This document shows, in pieces, positions 26,989 through 35,467 of a stretch of DNA of 64,000 nucleotides (its first letter is position 1; every line of letters starts with the position of its first letter). The position numbers and the translations under genes are program-made. The notes under the pieces are model-generated. The model was not told the origin of the DNA. It saw only the letters and a list, made by a program, of their open reading frames with translations, and ran no database searches. The stretch spans positions 1 through 64,000 of the forward strand of contig NZ_BMSY01000021.1 of assembly GCF_014649395.1 (NCBI RefSeq). Direction: 5' to 3'. The stretch comes from Streptomyces aureoverticillatus. GTDB taxonomy: Bacteria > Actinomycetota > Actinomycetes > Streptomycetales > Streptomycetaceae.

Positions 26989-27045
26989 GGTGCGAAGGGT
27001 GGGCGTCACCGAACAGGGTGGCGACGTCTACATGAGGAGGCACCG

Positions 27046-27228
27046 ATGCTTGCTCAGCACACACCGCTTCTCATCGCTCCGACGGACACCACGGTGCTCG
27101 GCACGGCCATGGTGGAGCCTGAGGCGGCCCTGAGCGACGCGCCGACATATGCGCCGGAGGCCTCGGGAGAGCTCCTCCTGGGCCTGCTCATCTCGCCGAA
27201 GGAGCCGAAGGAGCCGAAGGGCAAGTGA
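27046..27228 (+). CDS. 60-residue peptide heading a four-gene operon
   Basis: ATG 27046 follows GAGGAGG (27034-27040) at 5 bases, one of the best ribosome binding sites in the window. The product starts MLAQHTPLLIAPTDTTVLGT, has an acidic middle (PEAALSDAPTYAPEASGE), a hydrophobic stretch (LLLGLLIS) and a basic Lys/Pro tail (PKEPKEPKGK) encoded by 9-base tandem repeats. Its stop overlaps the next start (GTGA). The position and layout resemble a precursor peptide before its tailoring proteins, but there is no Cys and few Ser/Thr near the end, so no known RiPP class fits. Alternatively a small adaptor. Confidence 0.75.
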   Translation: MLAQHTPLLIAPTDTTVLGTAMVEPEAALSDAPTYAPEASGELLLGLLISPKEPKEPKGK

Positions 27229-28034
27229 GTCCCGATCGGTCGCAGACGGTATATGCCGCTTCGGCGGCTGACCTGGCTCTTCGTGCCCTTGATGTCTTGC
27301 GCGGCGTCGAGGGCACGGCCTTCGTGGCCGAACACGTCGAGTGCGCGGACGACCCCAAGGCGGCACTGGCCGCCATCCGGTACGTCGGAGCCGACATCTT
27401 CGCCCCCCACCTGCTGGCGGACGCGGCCCTCTCCCCGGAGGACGCGGCCGCCGTCGCCCAGTCCTTCGCCGTGTTCCCGCCCCCGGTGCGCACGCCCGAG
27501 CCCCCGCCGGCGGGCGCCGCCGAGCCCTGGATCGCCGCCTGGCGGGACTGGGCCACCGCCGCGCTCCTCGCCCGCCTCGCCGGGACGGAGGGGGACGGCC
27601 TGCCGGCGCCACAGCCCGTGGGCGCCCCCGTGCTCACGGACCACGCCGACGACGCGGCTCCGGGCGCCGACAGCGACGGCCCGGAAACCCGCGCCTCCGC
27701 CGTCAGCACCCCTGACACCGGCTGGCAGCACTGGTCCGTCCGCATGGGCCAGCTCTCCCCGCTCGCCCTCCCCGCACTCGACGGCCCGGTGCACGCCGCC
27801 GCCCGCGCCGCCCCGCTCGCCCTCGCGCGCGGCGCCACCCGCGCCATGCTGCGCCGCGACTTCCCCACCGCCGCCCGCATCACGCGCTGGCTCGCGCTGC
27901 TGCACGCCGAAGGGGTACGCCTGCCGCTCGACCCCCTGCCCCTGGTCGAACACCTCCGGCTGCACGGCGGCGGCCCGCGCCTCGCGCTCGACGTCGCGAT
28001 CGCCCGGCGGCTGCTCGGGCCGGAGGCGCCATGA
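27225..28034 (+). CDS. unknown 269-residue helical protein
   Basis: GTG 27225 overlaps the peptide stop. The product is rich in Ala and Leu, with an N-terminal helical part (SAADLALRALDVLRGVEGTA), a Pro/Glu/Asp-rich middle (about 75-155) and a helical C-terminal part (AARITRWLALLHAEGVRLPL, ALDVAIARRLLGPEAP). No signal peptide or membrane helix. I do not recognise the family. Its stop overlaps the next start (ATGA), so it is made in step with the DUF6895-like protein, and perhaps forms a complex with it. Confidence 0.8.
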   Translation: MSPDRSQTVYAASAADLALRALDVLRGVEGTAFVAEHVECADDPKAALAAIRYVGADIFAPHLLADAALSPEDAAAVAQSFAVFPPPVRTPEPPPAGAAEPWIAAWRDWATAALLARLAGTEGDGLPAPQPVGAPVLTDHADDAAPGADSDGPETRASAVSTPDTGWQHWSVRMGQLSPLALPALDGPVHAAARAAPLALARGATRAMLRRDFPTAARITRWLALLHAEGVRLPLDPLPLVEHLRLHGGGPRLALDVAIARRLLGPEAP

Positions 28035-28963
28035 CGGCCCCCGTCACACGGACCGCCCACCAGGTGAGCTCCCGGGCCCTGGCCTGGCTGCACGCCCACC
28101 GGGAGTACGGCGCGCTGCCCGCGGACACCACCATCGACCTCGGCGATCCCGACAGCGTCTACAAACCCCTCGGCGAGACCGCGCTCGCCGCCTCCCTCGT
28201 CCTGCGCGAATCCGCGGCGGGCAGCGTCGAGCTGCGCCTGGCCGGCGACCTGATGGACTTCTGCTGGCGACAGTTCGGCGAGGGCGACATGCTCTACGAG
28301 CGGCTGCTGCGGTACTCGATGATGACCGACCCGCTCGAGACGTACGTGCCCTTCGCCCGCTGCGGATTCCGCCACGACCCCCTGGAGCGGCTGCTCGCCC
28401 ACACCAGCGCGCTGCGTTCGGTGCGGGCCGTCGAGGCCGTCCCCAACCGCGGGCTCGCCGTCGCCAACGCGGCCCGCGTCGTGGGCCTCGACCAGGGCGG
28501 ACGCGGCTACGACTGGCCGACACTGACCCGCGCCACCTGGCTCGGCGCCACCCCCGAGCCCTGGCTCGTTGACTGGATGACCGGCTACTGCGCCACCCAC
28601 ACGGTCTTCCACCTCACCGACTGGGGCGGCGACCCCACCGGCCTGCCCGACGACATCGCCGCGTACGTGACCACCTGGTTGCCCGTGTGGATCGACATCT
28701 GGGCCGAGATCGAGCAGTGGGACCTGGTCGCCGAGCTGATGATCGTCGGATGCTGCCTGAAGGAGCCGTACTGCGCGCCCGCCGACTGGGAGCGCCTGGC
28801 CCGGATCCAGCACCCGGACGGCCTCGTCCCCCGCGACGGCGACCCCGTCCCCGACGACCCCGACCAGCGGTTCAAGGACCACCAGCACACCGCCGTCGTC
28901 GCCACCATCGCCGGCACCCTCGCGGTCTCCCGCACGCTGGGTGGCGCGGCGGACCCGCGATGA
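28031..28963 (+). CDS. DUF6895-like helical protein
   Basis: A 310-residue protein: ALAWLHAHREYGALPADTTI, DLGDPDSVYKPLGETALAAS, then repeated helical pairs with aromatic and Cys residues (FCWRQFGEGDMLYERLLRYS, GYCATHTVFHLTDWGG, IVGCCLKEPYCAPADW). From memory this resembles DUF6895, function unknown. The repeated helical pairs and the HTVFHLTDWG segment suggest an alpha/alpha toroid of the kind seen in cyclases or prenyl-type enzymes, which is only inference. Several His, Asp and Cys residues could bind a metal. Overlaps both neighbours by 4 bases. Confidence 0.8.
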   Translation: MTAPVTRTAHQVSSRALAWLHAHREYGALPADTTIDLGDPDSVYKPLGETALAASLVLRESAAGSVELRLAGDLMDFCWRQFGEGDMLYERLLRYSMMTDPLETYVPFARCGFRHDPLERLLAHTSALRSVRAVEAVPNRGLAVANAARVVGLDQGGRGYDWPTLTRATWLGATPEPWLVDWMTGYCATHTVFHLTDWGGDPTGLPDDIAAYVTTWLPVWIDIWAEIEQWDLVAELMIVGCCLKEPYCAPADWERLARIQHPDGLVPRDGDPVPDDPDQRFKDHQHTAVVATIAGTLAVSRTLGGAADPR

Positions 28964-30042
28964 GCGCGGGAGCCCCCGCCTGGGCCGCTGATCTGCTCGC
29001 CGCCCTGCGCACCACCGCCCCCGGCGCCAGTGCCGTCGCCCTGGCGGTGCGGCGCGGACCCGAACGCGTCCTCCTCGCCACCGGCAGCACCACCCAGCGC
29101 GGCGGACCGCCGGCCGACCCCGACACGCGCTTCGAGATCGGCTCCCTGACCAAGACGTTCACCGCCCTGCTCCTGGCCGAGATGGTCGCGCGCGGCGAGG
29201 TCGCGTACGACGACCCGATCACCCGCTTCCTGCCGCGCACCGCCGCCCCGCGCCTCCGCGGCGCCCCCATCACCCTCGTCCACCTGGCCACCCACACCTC
29301 GGGCCTGCCCTCGCTGCCGCCGGGCCTCCTGCGCCGGGGCGCGCCCGCCTGGTTCAGCAATCCCTACGCCGACTTCTCCGCAGCCGACCTGCGCCGCGCC
29401 CTCGCCCGCACCCGGCCGCGCGCCGCCCCCGGCACCCGCGTGCGCTACTCCAACTTCGGCGTCGGCCTGCTCGGCGCCCTGCTCACGCACGCCGCCCACG
29501 GCCCCGGCGGCACCTTCGCGCCCCTGCTCGCCGCCCGCGTACTGGACCCGCTCGGCCTCACCCGCACGAGCTGCGCCACCGACCAGCCGCAGGCCACCGG
29601 CTACTGGCACGGCCGGGCGCGGCCCCGCTGGCGGATACCCGCCATGCCGGGCGCGGGAGCCGGCCGCTCCAGCGCCCGCGACCTCCTCACGACCCTCGAC
29701 GCCCTCCTCGACCCGGCCGCCGCGCCCCCCGCCGTCCCCGGCACGCTGCGCGCCGCGCTCGCCGACGTCACCAGGCCCCGCGTCGCCCTGCCCCGCACCG
29801 GCCGGCGCATCGCCCTCATCTGGAACATCAGGCCCCGGCCGGGCCGCGACCTCTACCACCACTCCGGGGGCACCCGCGGCTTCACCACCTTCGCGGGCTT
29901 CAGCCCGCGGACCGGCGTGGCCCTCACCGCCCTGGCCAACACGACTCCCGCCCTGACCGGCACCTTCATCCAGCGGGCGTATCTGGAGCTGTGGTCGCTG
30001 GCTCAGGACGCGGTGTCCCGCCGAGGCGGTCAGGTCCCGTGA
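28960..30042 (+). CDS. beta-lactamase-fold serine hydrolase
   Basis: A 360-residue protein of the penicillin-binding/beta-lactamase class C type. The SxxK nucleophile is in FEIGSLTKTFTALLLAEM (SLTK), the Tyr motif in GTRVRYSNFGVGLLGALL (YSN), and the third motif in LYHHSGGTRGFTTFAGFSP (HSGGT). No signal peptide is visible, so it should act in the cytoplasm; this is unusual for a cell wall enzyme and fits a role on a peptide or small molecule. Last gene of the coupled operon. Its end overlaps the end of the oppositely oriented aminotransferase gene by 13 bases. Confidence 0.87.
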   Translation: MSAGAPAWAADLLAALRTTAPGASAVALAVRRGPERVLLATGSTTQRGGPPADPDTRFEIGSLTKTFTALLLAEMVARGEVAYDDPITRFLPRTAAPRLRGAPITLVHLATHTSGLPSLPPGLLRRGAPAWFSNPYADFSAADLRRALARTRPRAAPGTRVRYSNFGVGLLGALLTHAAHGPGGTFAPLLAARVLDPLGLTRTSCATDQPQATGYWHGRARPRWRIPAMPGAGAGRSSARDLLTTLDALLDPAAAPPAVPGTLRAALADVTRPRVALPRTGRRIALIWNIRPRPGRDLYHHSGGTRGFTTFAGFSPRTGVALTALANTTPALTGTFIQRAYLELWSLAQDAVSRRGGQVP

Positions 30043-30962
30043 GGGGGAAGCCGCACCGGAGTGAGCCAGTCGGCCGACGGCGTGTTCTTCCCGGTCACCG
30101 CGTCCAGATAGGCGCCCCGCAGCGCGGTCGTGACCGGCCCGGGCGCGGGCAGCGCCGTCGGGCGGTCGTCGAGGGACTCGACGGGGACCACACCGATCGC
30201 GGTGCCGGTGACGAACAACTCGTCGGCCGTGTACGCCTCGGCATGGGCGAGCGGACGCTCGTGTACGGGGACGCCGGCCGCACGGGCGAGTTCGAGCACC
30301 GTGGCGCGCGTGATCCCGGGAAGGATCCCGTCCTGCACCGGAGGCGTGTGCAGGGCGCCGGATCGCACGAGGAAGACGTTCGCGGCGGAACTCTCGGAGA
30401 GGTGACCGGCGGACGTCAGCATGAGCGCGTCGTCGTAGCCCGCCCGCAGGGCCGCCAGCTTCGCGAGCGAGGAGTTCAGATACGCGCCGGTCGCCTTCGC
30501 CAGGGGCGGGATCGTGTCCTGGTGGTTGCGTCGCCAACTGCTCGTCATCAGCCGCCAGTTGCGGTCCTGCTGGTCCTCCCACGCCCACGCCGCGAGGGTG
30601 ACGCGGACGGCGGACAGGTCGAGCGCGACGCCCATGCTGCCGTAGCCGAGGTAGACCAGGGGGCGCAGATAGCGTGGGCCCCGCCCGCCCGCGGCGATCA
30701 ACTCGGTGGCCGCGGCGGCCAGTTCCTCCTCGGTGAAGGGGATGTCCATCCGGTACACACGGGCGGAGCGGGCGAGCCGCGCGAGGTGGTCACGCAGCCG
30801 GAAGACGGCGAGGCCGCCGTCCACCGTCCCGTGTGCGCGGATGCCCTCGTACACCGCCCAGCCGTAGTGCAGGGACTGCGTCAGGACGTGCACCTGGGCG
30901 TCGTCCCACGCGACGAGGCGGCCGTCCATCCAGATGTGTTCGGCGGGGGAGAGGGCGGTCAT
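30030..30962 (-). CDS. class IV (branched-chain type) aminotransferase
   Basis: A 310-residue fold-type IV PLP enzyme of the IlvE type. Signatures: LHYGWAVYEGIRAHGTVDGG, AKATGAYLNSSLAKLAALRAGY with the PLP Lys nearby, and AGHLSESSAANVFLV (ExSxxNxF). It would interconvert an amino acid and its 2-oxo acid. ATG 30962 follows GAGGAG and overlaps the stop of the Ldh gene (ATGA). As the last gene of the AurF operon it probably makes or removes the 2-amino group of the pathway intermediate rather than serving general branched-chain synthesis, but that is inferred from context. Confidence 0.87.
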   Translation of the reverse strand: MTALSPAEHIWMDGRLVAWDDAQVHVLTQSLHYGWAVYEGIRAHGTVDGGLAVFRLRDHLARLARSARVYRMDIPFTEEELAAAATELIAAGGRGPRYLRPLVYLGYGSMGVALDLSAVRVTLAAWAWEDQQDRNWRLMTSSWRRNHQDTIPPLAKATGAYLNSSLAKLAALRAGYDDALMLTSAGHLSESSAANVFLVRSGALHTPPVQDGILPGITRATVLELARAAGVPVHERPLAHAEAYTADELFVTGTAIGVVPVESLDDRPTALPAPGPVTTALRGAYLDAVTGKNTPSADWLTPVRLPPHGT

Positions 30963-32056
30963 GGGGTGCTCCTCGGGGTGGGCCGCAGGGGCGGGGCGGG
31001 CAGGCCGTGGCGGCGGGCGAGTTCCGACAGGGCCCGCGCCGTGGCCGCGTCCAGCGCGATGCCGGAGCGGGCGGCCTCGCGCTCGCTCGACCGCTCCGGG
31101 TCCCCGGGGCACAGCACCGCGCTCCCGGTGGCCGGCCGGGCGGCCCGGGTCGTGTCGATCAGGTCGCGCAGCCGCTCGTCGAAGGCGCCGCGGCCGCCGA
31201 AGAAGGCGGGGTCCAGGCAGAGCAGGAAGTGCGCCACCCGACGGCCGCAGCCCGACTCGGACCGCTCCATGTGGTCGAGCTCCCAGTCCAGCGGCGCGTC
31301 GGCGAGCACCGCGGTCATCAGCGTCACGACCATGCCGAGCCCCTGCCCCTTGTGCCCGGGGTCGAGCGGCGACAGCGCGGCCGCCCGGGACGCGTCACAG
31401 GTGTCCCGGCCCCGGCTGTCCACCGCCCATCCCGGCTCGATCGGCGTGCCGCCGCGCTCCCGCTCCCGTACCGTGCCCAGGCACACCTGACTGGTCGCCA
31501 TGTCGAGGGCGAACTCGTGCTCGTCGGCACCCGCCGCGACGCTGACCGGGTTGGTCCCGAACAGGGGGTCCCGGCCGTTGAACGGCGCCACCCGCGATGA
31601 CGCGGACGTCATCGCCCAACCGACCATCCCGGCACGGGACATGACGCGACCATGGATCGAAGCGGCGGCGAAGTGATTGGAGTTGCGCACCACGACCGCC
31701 GCGATCCCGTACTGGGCGGCGCGCCGCACGGCCTCCCTGGCCCCCACCGTCCCGGCGACCACGCCCAGCGCCGCGTCGGCGTCCAGCAGCGCCGTCGGAC
31801 CGCTCTCCCGCACCACCTCGATCTTCGGCGCGGGGTTGGCGATCCGCCGCGCCAGATCGTCCAGATATCCGGGCAGCAGCCGTAGGCCGTGCGTGCGGAC
31901 ACCGCGCATCGACGTCTCCACCAGCGCGTCGGCCACGAGCGCGCAGGCCTCGTCGTCCACTCCGTGCCCGCTGAGGGCGCGCACCGCGATCTCGCGCGCC
32001 GCGTAGGCGTCGACGCGGTACGTGCGCGTGTCCGGCGTCGTCTCCGGTCCTGACAC
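30959..32056 (-). CDS. Ldh_2 family malate/lactate dehydrogenase-like oxidoreductase
   Basis: A 365-residue NAD(P)-dependent enzyme of the Ldh/DpkA/AllD fold. Signatures: SMRGVRTHGLRLLPGYLDD (catalytic His region), VVRNSNHFAAASIHGRVMSR, FGTNPVSVAAGADEHEFALD, and SPLDPGHKGQGLGMVVTLMT. Members reduce 2-oxo acids or cyclic imines such as piperideine-2-carboxylate. In this cluster an imino or oxo acid from the aminotransferase could be the substrate (inference). It starts 55 bases after the AurF gene and is coupled to the aminotransferase. Confidence 0.87.
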   Translation of the reverse strand: MSGPETTPDTRTYRVDAYAAREIAVRALSGHGVDDEACALVADALVETSMRGVRTHGLRLLPGYLDDLARRIANPAPKIEVVRESGPTALLDADAALGVVAGTVGAREAVRRAAQYGIAAVVVRNSNHFAAASIHGRVMSRAGMVGWAMTSASSRVAPFNGRDPLFGTNPVSVAAGADEHEFALDMATSQVCLGTVRERERGGTPIEPGWAVDSRGRDTCDASRAAALSPLDPGHKGQGLGMVVTLMTAVLADAPLDWELDHMERSESGCGRRVAHFLLCLDPAFFGGRGAFDERLRDLIDTTRAARPATGSAVLCPGDPERSSEREAARSGIALDAATARALSELARRHGLPAPPLRPTPRSTP

Positions 32057-32111
32057 AGTCGGGTTCCCCTCTCCGTGGCTCCGTGGCTTCTTGGCGTGAT
32101 GGGGCCGGGCC

Positions 32112-33116
32112 CTAGAGGACGTAGGGCAGCTCGCCCGACACCTTCACGCTCGACCAGTCGAAGGCGACCCGGTCGAGGACGTCGAGCTCGGCGAGCACCT
32201 GGTGCAGGCCGCTGTAGTCCCGCAACAGCGCCGTGCGCCCCGCCGACTTGCAGTCCTGGAGCATCTCCGAGCCGCCCTCGACCCCGACGAGGCGCATGAT
32301 CGCCTCCCAGGCGCGATAGTCGTTCGCCGAGTACGCCTCCAGCGCCCGGCACAGGGCGTCCAGCAGGAACCTCTGCTGTTCGTCGGTGAGTTGGGGATAC
32401 AGCACCTTCAGGAGTTCGCCGCTGATCGAGCCGTGGCACACCTCGTCGTGGCGGTGCAGCCGCGACAGCGCCACGTTCATCGGCTGCACTCCGTCAGCCT
32501 TGGCGACCAGTTCGAGATACGCGCCGATGGACAGCTCGGTGGTGGTCGAGAAGGCGAGCGTGAGCAGGCTGCGCTGCCAGCGCTCCGTCGCCTCCTCGCT
32601 CAGCCGACGGTGCGTCACGGAGACGTGGGGAAGCGGGAGTTCCTTCTCCCGGTACTGGTCGCCACGCCGGGCACGGGTCACATCGCTCGCCATGCGGTGC
32701 ATCAGGATGTGGTACTGCTCGTCCACCATGGCCTGCATCAGCGAGACCTCCAGGGCCTCGCCCCACAGCCCGGGGAACTCACCGCGCAGGACCAGACCGA
32801 ACGCCGGGTTGACCACGTGTGTCTCGGAGTACTCGGTGTTGCGGTTCAGCGCGATCATGGCCCAGGTCAGGATGGACCGGCGCTGCTCGGGCGGGAGCCG
32901 CCGGTACGTGGGATGGTCGGCGAAGGGGACGATCTCCTCGGGATAGTCCGGCAGCGCCGGGTCGAACAGGTCGAACAGGTCCCCGTCGTCGCGCTTGACC
33001 GTGGCCCGCCGCTTCCAGTTGGCGGCCAGGCGGTGGATGACCGGGTTGTCGACGGCACCGAACAGCTCGGAGCCGAAGGCGTCTTCCTCGGAGTTGCTGA
33101 CGAACCGCTCGTCCAT
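32112..33116 (-). CDS. AurF-type diiron N-oxygenase
   Basis: A 334-residue p-aminobenzoate N-oxygenase family protein. All seven metal ligands of AurF have counterparts: E98 (NTEYSETH), E133 and H136 (DEQYH), E194 (TTTELS), and H221, E225, H228 (HRHDEVCH), at spacings that match AurF E101, E136, H139, E196, H223, E227, H230. In the family such enzymes oxidise an amine to hydroxylamine, nitroso or nitro. Relatives in diazeniumdiolate pathways act on amino-acid-derived amines. The gap to the EamA gene is 3 bases. Substrate cannot be read, but the lack of an aromatic acid gene nearby favours an aliphatic amine. Confidence 0.9.
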   Translation of the reverse strand: MDERFVSNSEEDAFGSELFGAVDNPVIHRLAANWKRRATVKRDDGDLFDLFDPALPDYPEEIVPFADHPTYRRLPPEQRRSILTWAMIALNRNTEYSETHVVNPAFGLVLRGEFPGLWGEALEVSLMQAMVDEQYHILMHRMASDVTRARRGDQYREKELPLPHVSVTHRRLSEEATERWQRSLLTLAFSTTTELSIGAYLELVAKADGVQPMNVALSRLHRHDEVCHGSISGELLKVLYPQLTDEQQRFLLDALCRALEAYSANDYRAWEAIMRLVGVEGGSEMLQDCKSAGRTALLRDYSGLHQVLAELDVLDRVAFDWSSVKVSGELPYVL

Positions 33117-33119
33117 CGT

Positions 33120-34145
33120 TCAGGTTCCTCTCGGGCTCTGTTCGGGTTCTCCTGCCGTCCGTCCCGGCCGGTCGTACGCGGCGGCCCCCACGGTTGCCGC
33201 GGGTCCGCGCGTCCCGGGCGACGTCCGCATGGACCGCTGCGCGAGGCCCACCCCCGCCAGGACGGTGACGACACCCGCGCACTGCACGGGCGTCAGCGTC
33301 TCGCCGAGGAACAGGTACGCGGCCCCGGCCCCGGCCACCACCTCCAGCGTCGCGAACAGGCTCGCCGCCGACGGCGCCAGGAACTGCTGGGCGGCGATAC
33401 CGCTGAGGTAGGCCACGAGCGTCGCGACGAACGCGGCCCACACCACGACCACCCAGACCGGCGCGGACACCGACTCGTAGCGCACCGTGTCCCGGAGCGT
33501 GCCGTAGGGGAACGCCGTCACCGGGGACACGACGTTCAGCGCGAGCGCGCCGATCGCGATGCCGAGGGCGGCCACGGTGACCGGATCGTGCCGGGCGAGA
33601 GCACGCCCGGCGACCAGGAAACGCACCGACAGCGCGGCCGCCGTACCCAGCGCGGCCAGCACCCCGACCACGTCGAGCCGCAGCCGCGACCACACCTCGC
33701 CCACCAGCAGCAGCCCCGCCAGGACCACCCCCGTTCCCGCCCACACGAGGCGCGGCTGGGGGACGCGCCGCACGCACCGCAGCCAGCCGACGACGATCAC
33801 CGGCGACAGGAACTGCAGCACCACGAAGACACCGACGGGGATGCGGGCCACGGCCACACCGCACAGGGTCTGCAGCGTGGCGAAGGAGAAGACGCCGAGC
33901 ACCGCGATGACGCCGTACGCCTGCCGGGCCGCCGCGACCAGCGCGCGCGGCCGGGTGAGCGCGACGAACGCCAGTAGCAGCACCGCCGCGAAGGTCAGCC
34001 GGGCCTGGGCGATCTCCATCGCCGTCAGGCCCGCCGAGCTGAGCACCTTCGTGGCCGGGCCGACGGTGCCGAAGGTGCAGGCGGACACCACCGCGAGGGC
34101 GCAACCCGTGGCCGGACCCGCCGCCGGCCGCAGTGGGGTGCTCAG
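33120..34145 (-). CDS. EamA-family exporter with apparent CTG start
   Basis: A 341-residue membrane protein with about ten helices in two EamA halves (ATGCALAVVSACTFGTVGPA; VWVVVVWAAFVATLVAYLSG; ATLEVVAGAGAAYLFLGETL). Such drug/metabolite transporters export amino acids and small metabolites. The frame has no ATG or GTG before the first helix begins; CTG at 34145 overlaps the KamA stop (CTGA) and follows AAGGGGG at 6 bases, giving MSTPLRPAAGPATG. The next start, GTG 34091, would cut the first helix. So a rare CTG start is likely. Probably exports the product of the operon. Confidence 0.83.
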   Translation of the reverse strand: MSTPLRPAAGPATGCALAVVSACTFGTVGPATKVLSSAGLTAMEIAQARLTFAAVLLLAFVALTRPRALVAAARQAYGVIAVLGVFSFATLQTLCGVAVARIPVGVFVVLQFLSPVIVVGWLRCVRRVPQPRLVWAGTGVVLAGLLLVGEVWSRLRLDVVGVLAALGTAAALSVRFLVAGRALARHDPVTVAALGIAIGALALNVVSPVTAFPYGTLRDTVRYESVSAPVWVVVVWAAFVATLVAYLSGIAAQQFLAPSAASLFATLEVVAGAGAAYLFLGETLTPVQCAGVVTVLAGVGLAQRSMRTSPGTRGPAATVGAAAYDRPGRTAGEPEQSPRGT

Positions 34146-35467
34146 CGCGGGCCCCCTTGCCGTACGGGCGCGTCGAGCGCGCCCTGGGGGAAGAACCGCC
34201 GGTCGTGGTCGGCGCACGGCACCAGTTCCGACCACCACTGCGCGTCCGGATCCCAGCGCGCGTGGAACGGGCGGCCCACCAGGGCGGGGTCGCGGGCCTG
34301 GAGATAGCGCAGCGCGAACGCCCGCCGCCCGTCCGGCAGTTGGGTCGGCCCGTCCACGGTCACCTTGCCCTCGGCCGTCGACATCACCGGACCGCGCGCG
34401 GTGCGCCCCAGGCCCGAGAGACGCGTCGTCGCGCCGCGGTGTATCTCGTACGCACGCTGGATCGGCAGCCCGAAGTAGCGGCGGGCGCCGGTGTCCCGCT
34501 CGACGAACAGGTAGTACGGGTGGATGCCGAGCGCGATCTGCGCGCGCCACGAGTCCGCCCACACCGCCGGGTCGTCGTTGACGTGCCGTACGACCGGAGC
34601 CTGGGAGCGCAGTTCGGCGCCCGCCGAGCGCAGCGCGGTGACGGCGAGCCGGGTCAGGTCCGGCTCCAGCTCGCGAGGGTGCGAGACGTGCACCATGACG
34701 GCGACGTGCCGCCCCGCCCGCGCCAGGCGCTCCAGCATGCGAAGGAAGGGCCCGGCGTCCGGATCGGTGACCAGCCGGGCCGGGTGGAAGGAGAGTGCCT
34801 TGGTGCCGATGCGCACCGTGGTGATGTGTTCGAGCCCCGGCCGCAGCAGGGCTTCCATGTACGGCTGGAGGAGTTCGGTGCGCATCACCAGGGGGTCGCC
34901 GCCGGTGAACAGGACGTCGCTGATCTCGGGATGGCGCCGCAGATAGTCGGTGACGCGGCGCGGTCCGTCGTCGGCGATGCGCAGTCCCGGGTCGCCGACG
35001 AACTGCGCCCAGCGGAAGCAGTACGAGCAGTAGGCGTGGCAGGTCTGGCCGTGCCGGGGGAAGACCAGCGCCGTCTGGGCGTACTTGTGCTGCACTCCCT
35101 CGACCTCGCCGCCGTCGTCGCGGCGCGGGATGTTCCGGGTGAGCTGCTCCCCGGGGTGCGGGTTGAGGTCCCGGCGCACGGCGGCGACGGTGGCGCGCAG
35201 TGCCACCGGATCAGCCAGGGCGCGCTCCACGGCCCGGAAGTGCGCCGGGTCGATCATGTCGCGGTGCGGGAAAAGGAGGCGGTACAGCGGGTCGTCGGGT
35301 GCGCTCTTCCAGTCCACCAGGTGGTCGACGACATGGCCGCTGACCTTGAAGGGCAGTACCTGACTGACGACTTCGACCTCGTGCGCGAGGTCGGCGTCCG
35401 GGCAGCGTTCGCGCACCAGGGCGGCGAGCCTGCGGCCGGACACCGTGCGGGTCCCGGAGCCGCTCAT
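34142..35467 (-). CDS. KamA-family radical SAM enzyme
   Basis: A 441-residue protein of the lysine 2,3-aminomutase family. The [4Fe-4S]-AdoMet motif is C143-x3-C147-x2-C150 (TCHAYCSYCFRW), with LFTGGDPLVM after it. HPYYLFVERDTGARRYFGLP and RLSGLGR align with the PLP region of lysine 2,3-aminomutase. Where the family has PGGGGK, this protein reads STAEGK (K368), keeping the Lys but not the Gly-rich loop. Known members move an amino group from C2 to C3 (beta-lysine, beta-glutamate, beta-arginine). ATG 35467 overlaps the oxygenase stop (ATGA). Whether it is a true aminomutase or has another role is uncertain. Confidence 0.85.
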   Translation of the reverse strand: MSGSGTRTVSGRRLAALVRERCPDADLAHEVEVVSQVLPFKVSGHVVDHLVDWKSAPDDPLYRLLFPHRDMIDPAHFRAVERALADPVALRATVAAVRRDLNPHPGEQLTRNIPRRDDGGEVEGVQHKYAQTALVFPRHGQTCHAYCSYCFRWAQFVGDPGLRIADDGPRRVTDYLRRHPEISDVLFTGGDPLVMRTELLQPYMEALLRPGLEHITTVRIGTKALSFHPARLVTDPDAGPFLRMLERLARAGRHVAVMVHVSHPRELEPDLTRLAVTALRSAGAELRSQAPVVRHVNDDPAVWADSWRAQIALGIHPYYLFVERDTGARRYFGLPIQRAYEIHRGATTRLSGLGRTARGPVMSTAEGKVTVDGPTQLPDGRRAFALRYLQARDPALVGRPFHARWDPDAQWWSELVPCADHDRRFFPQGALDAPVRQGGPR

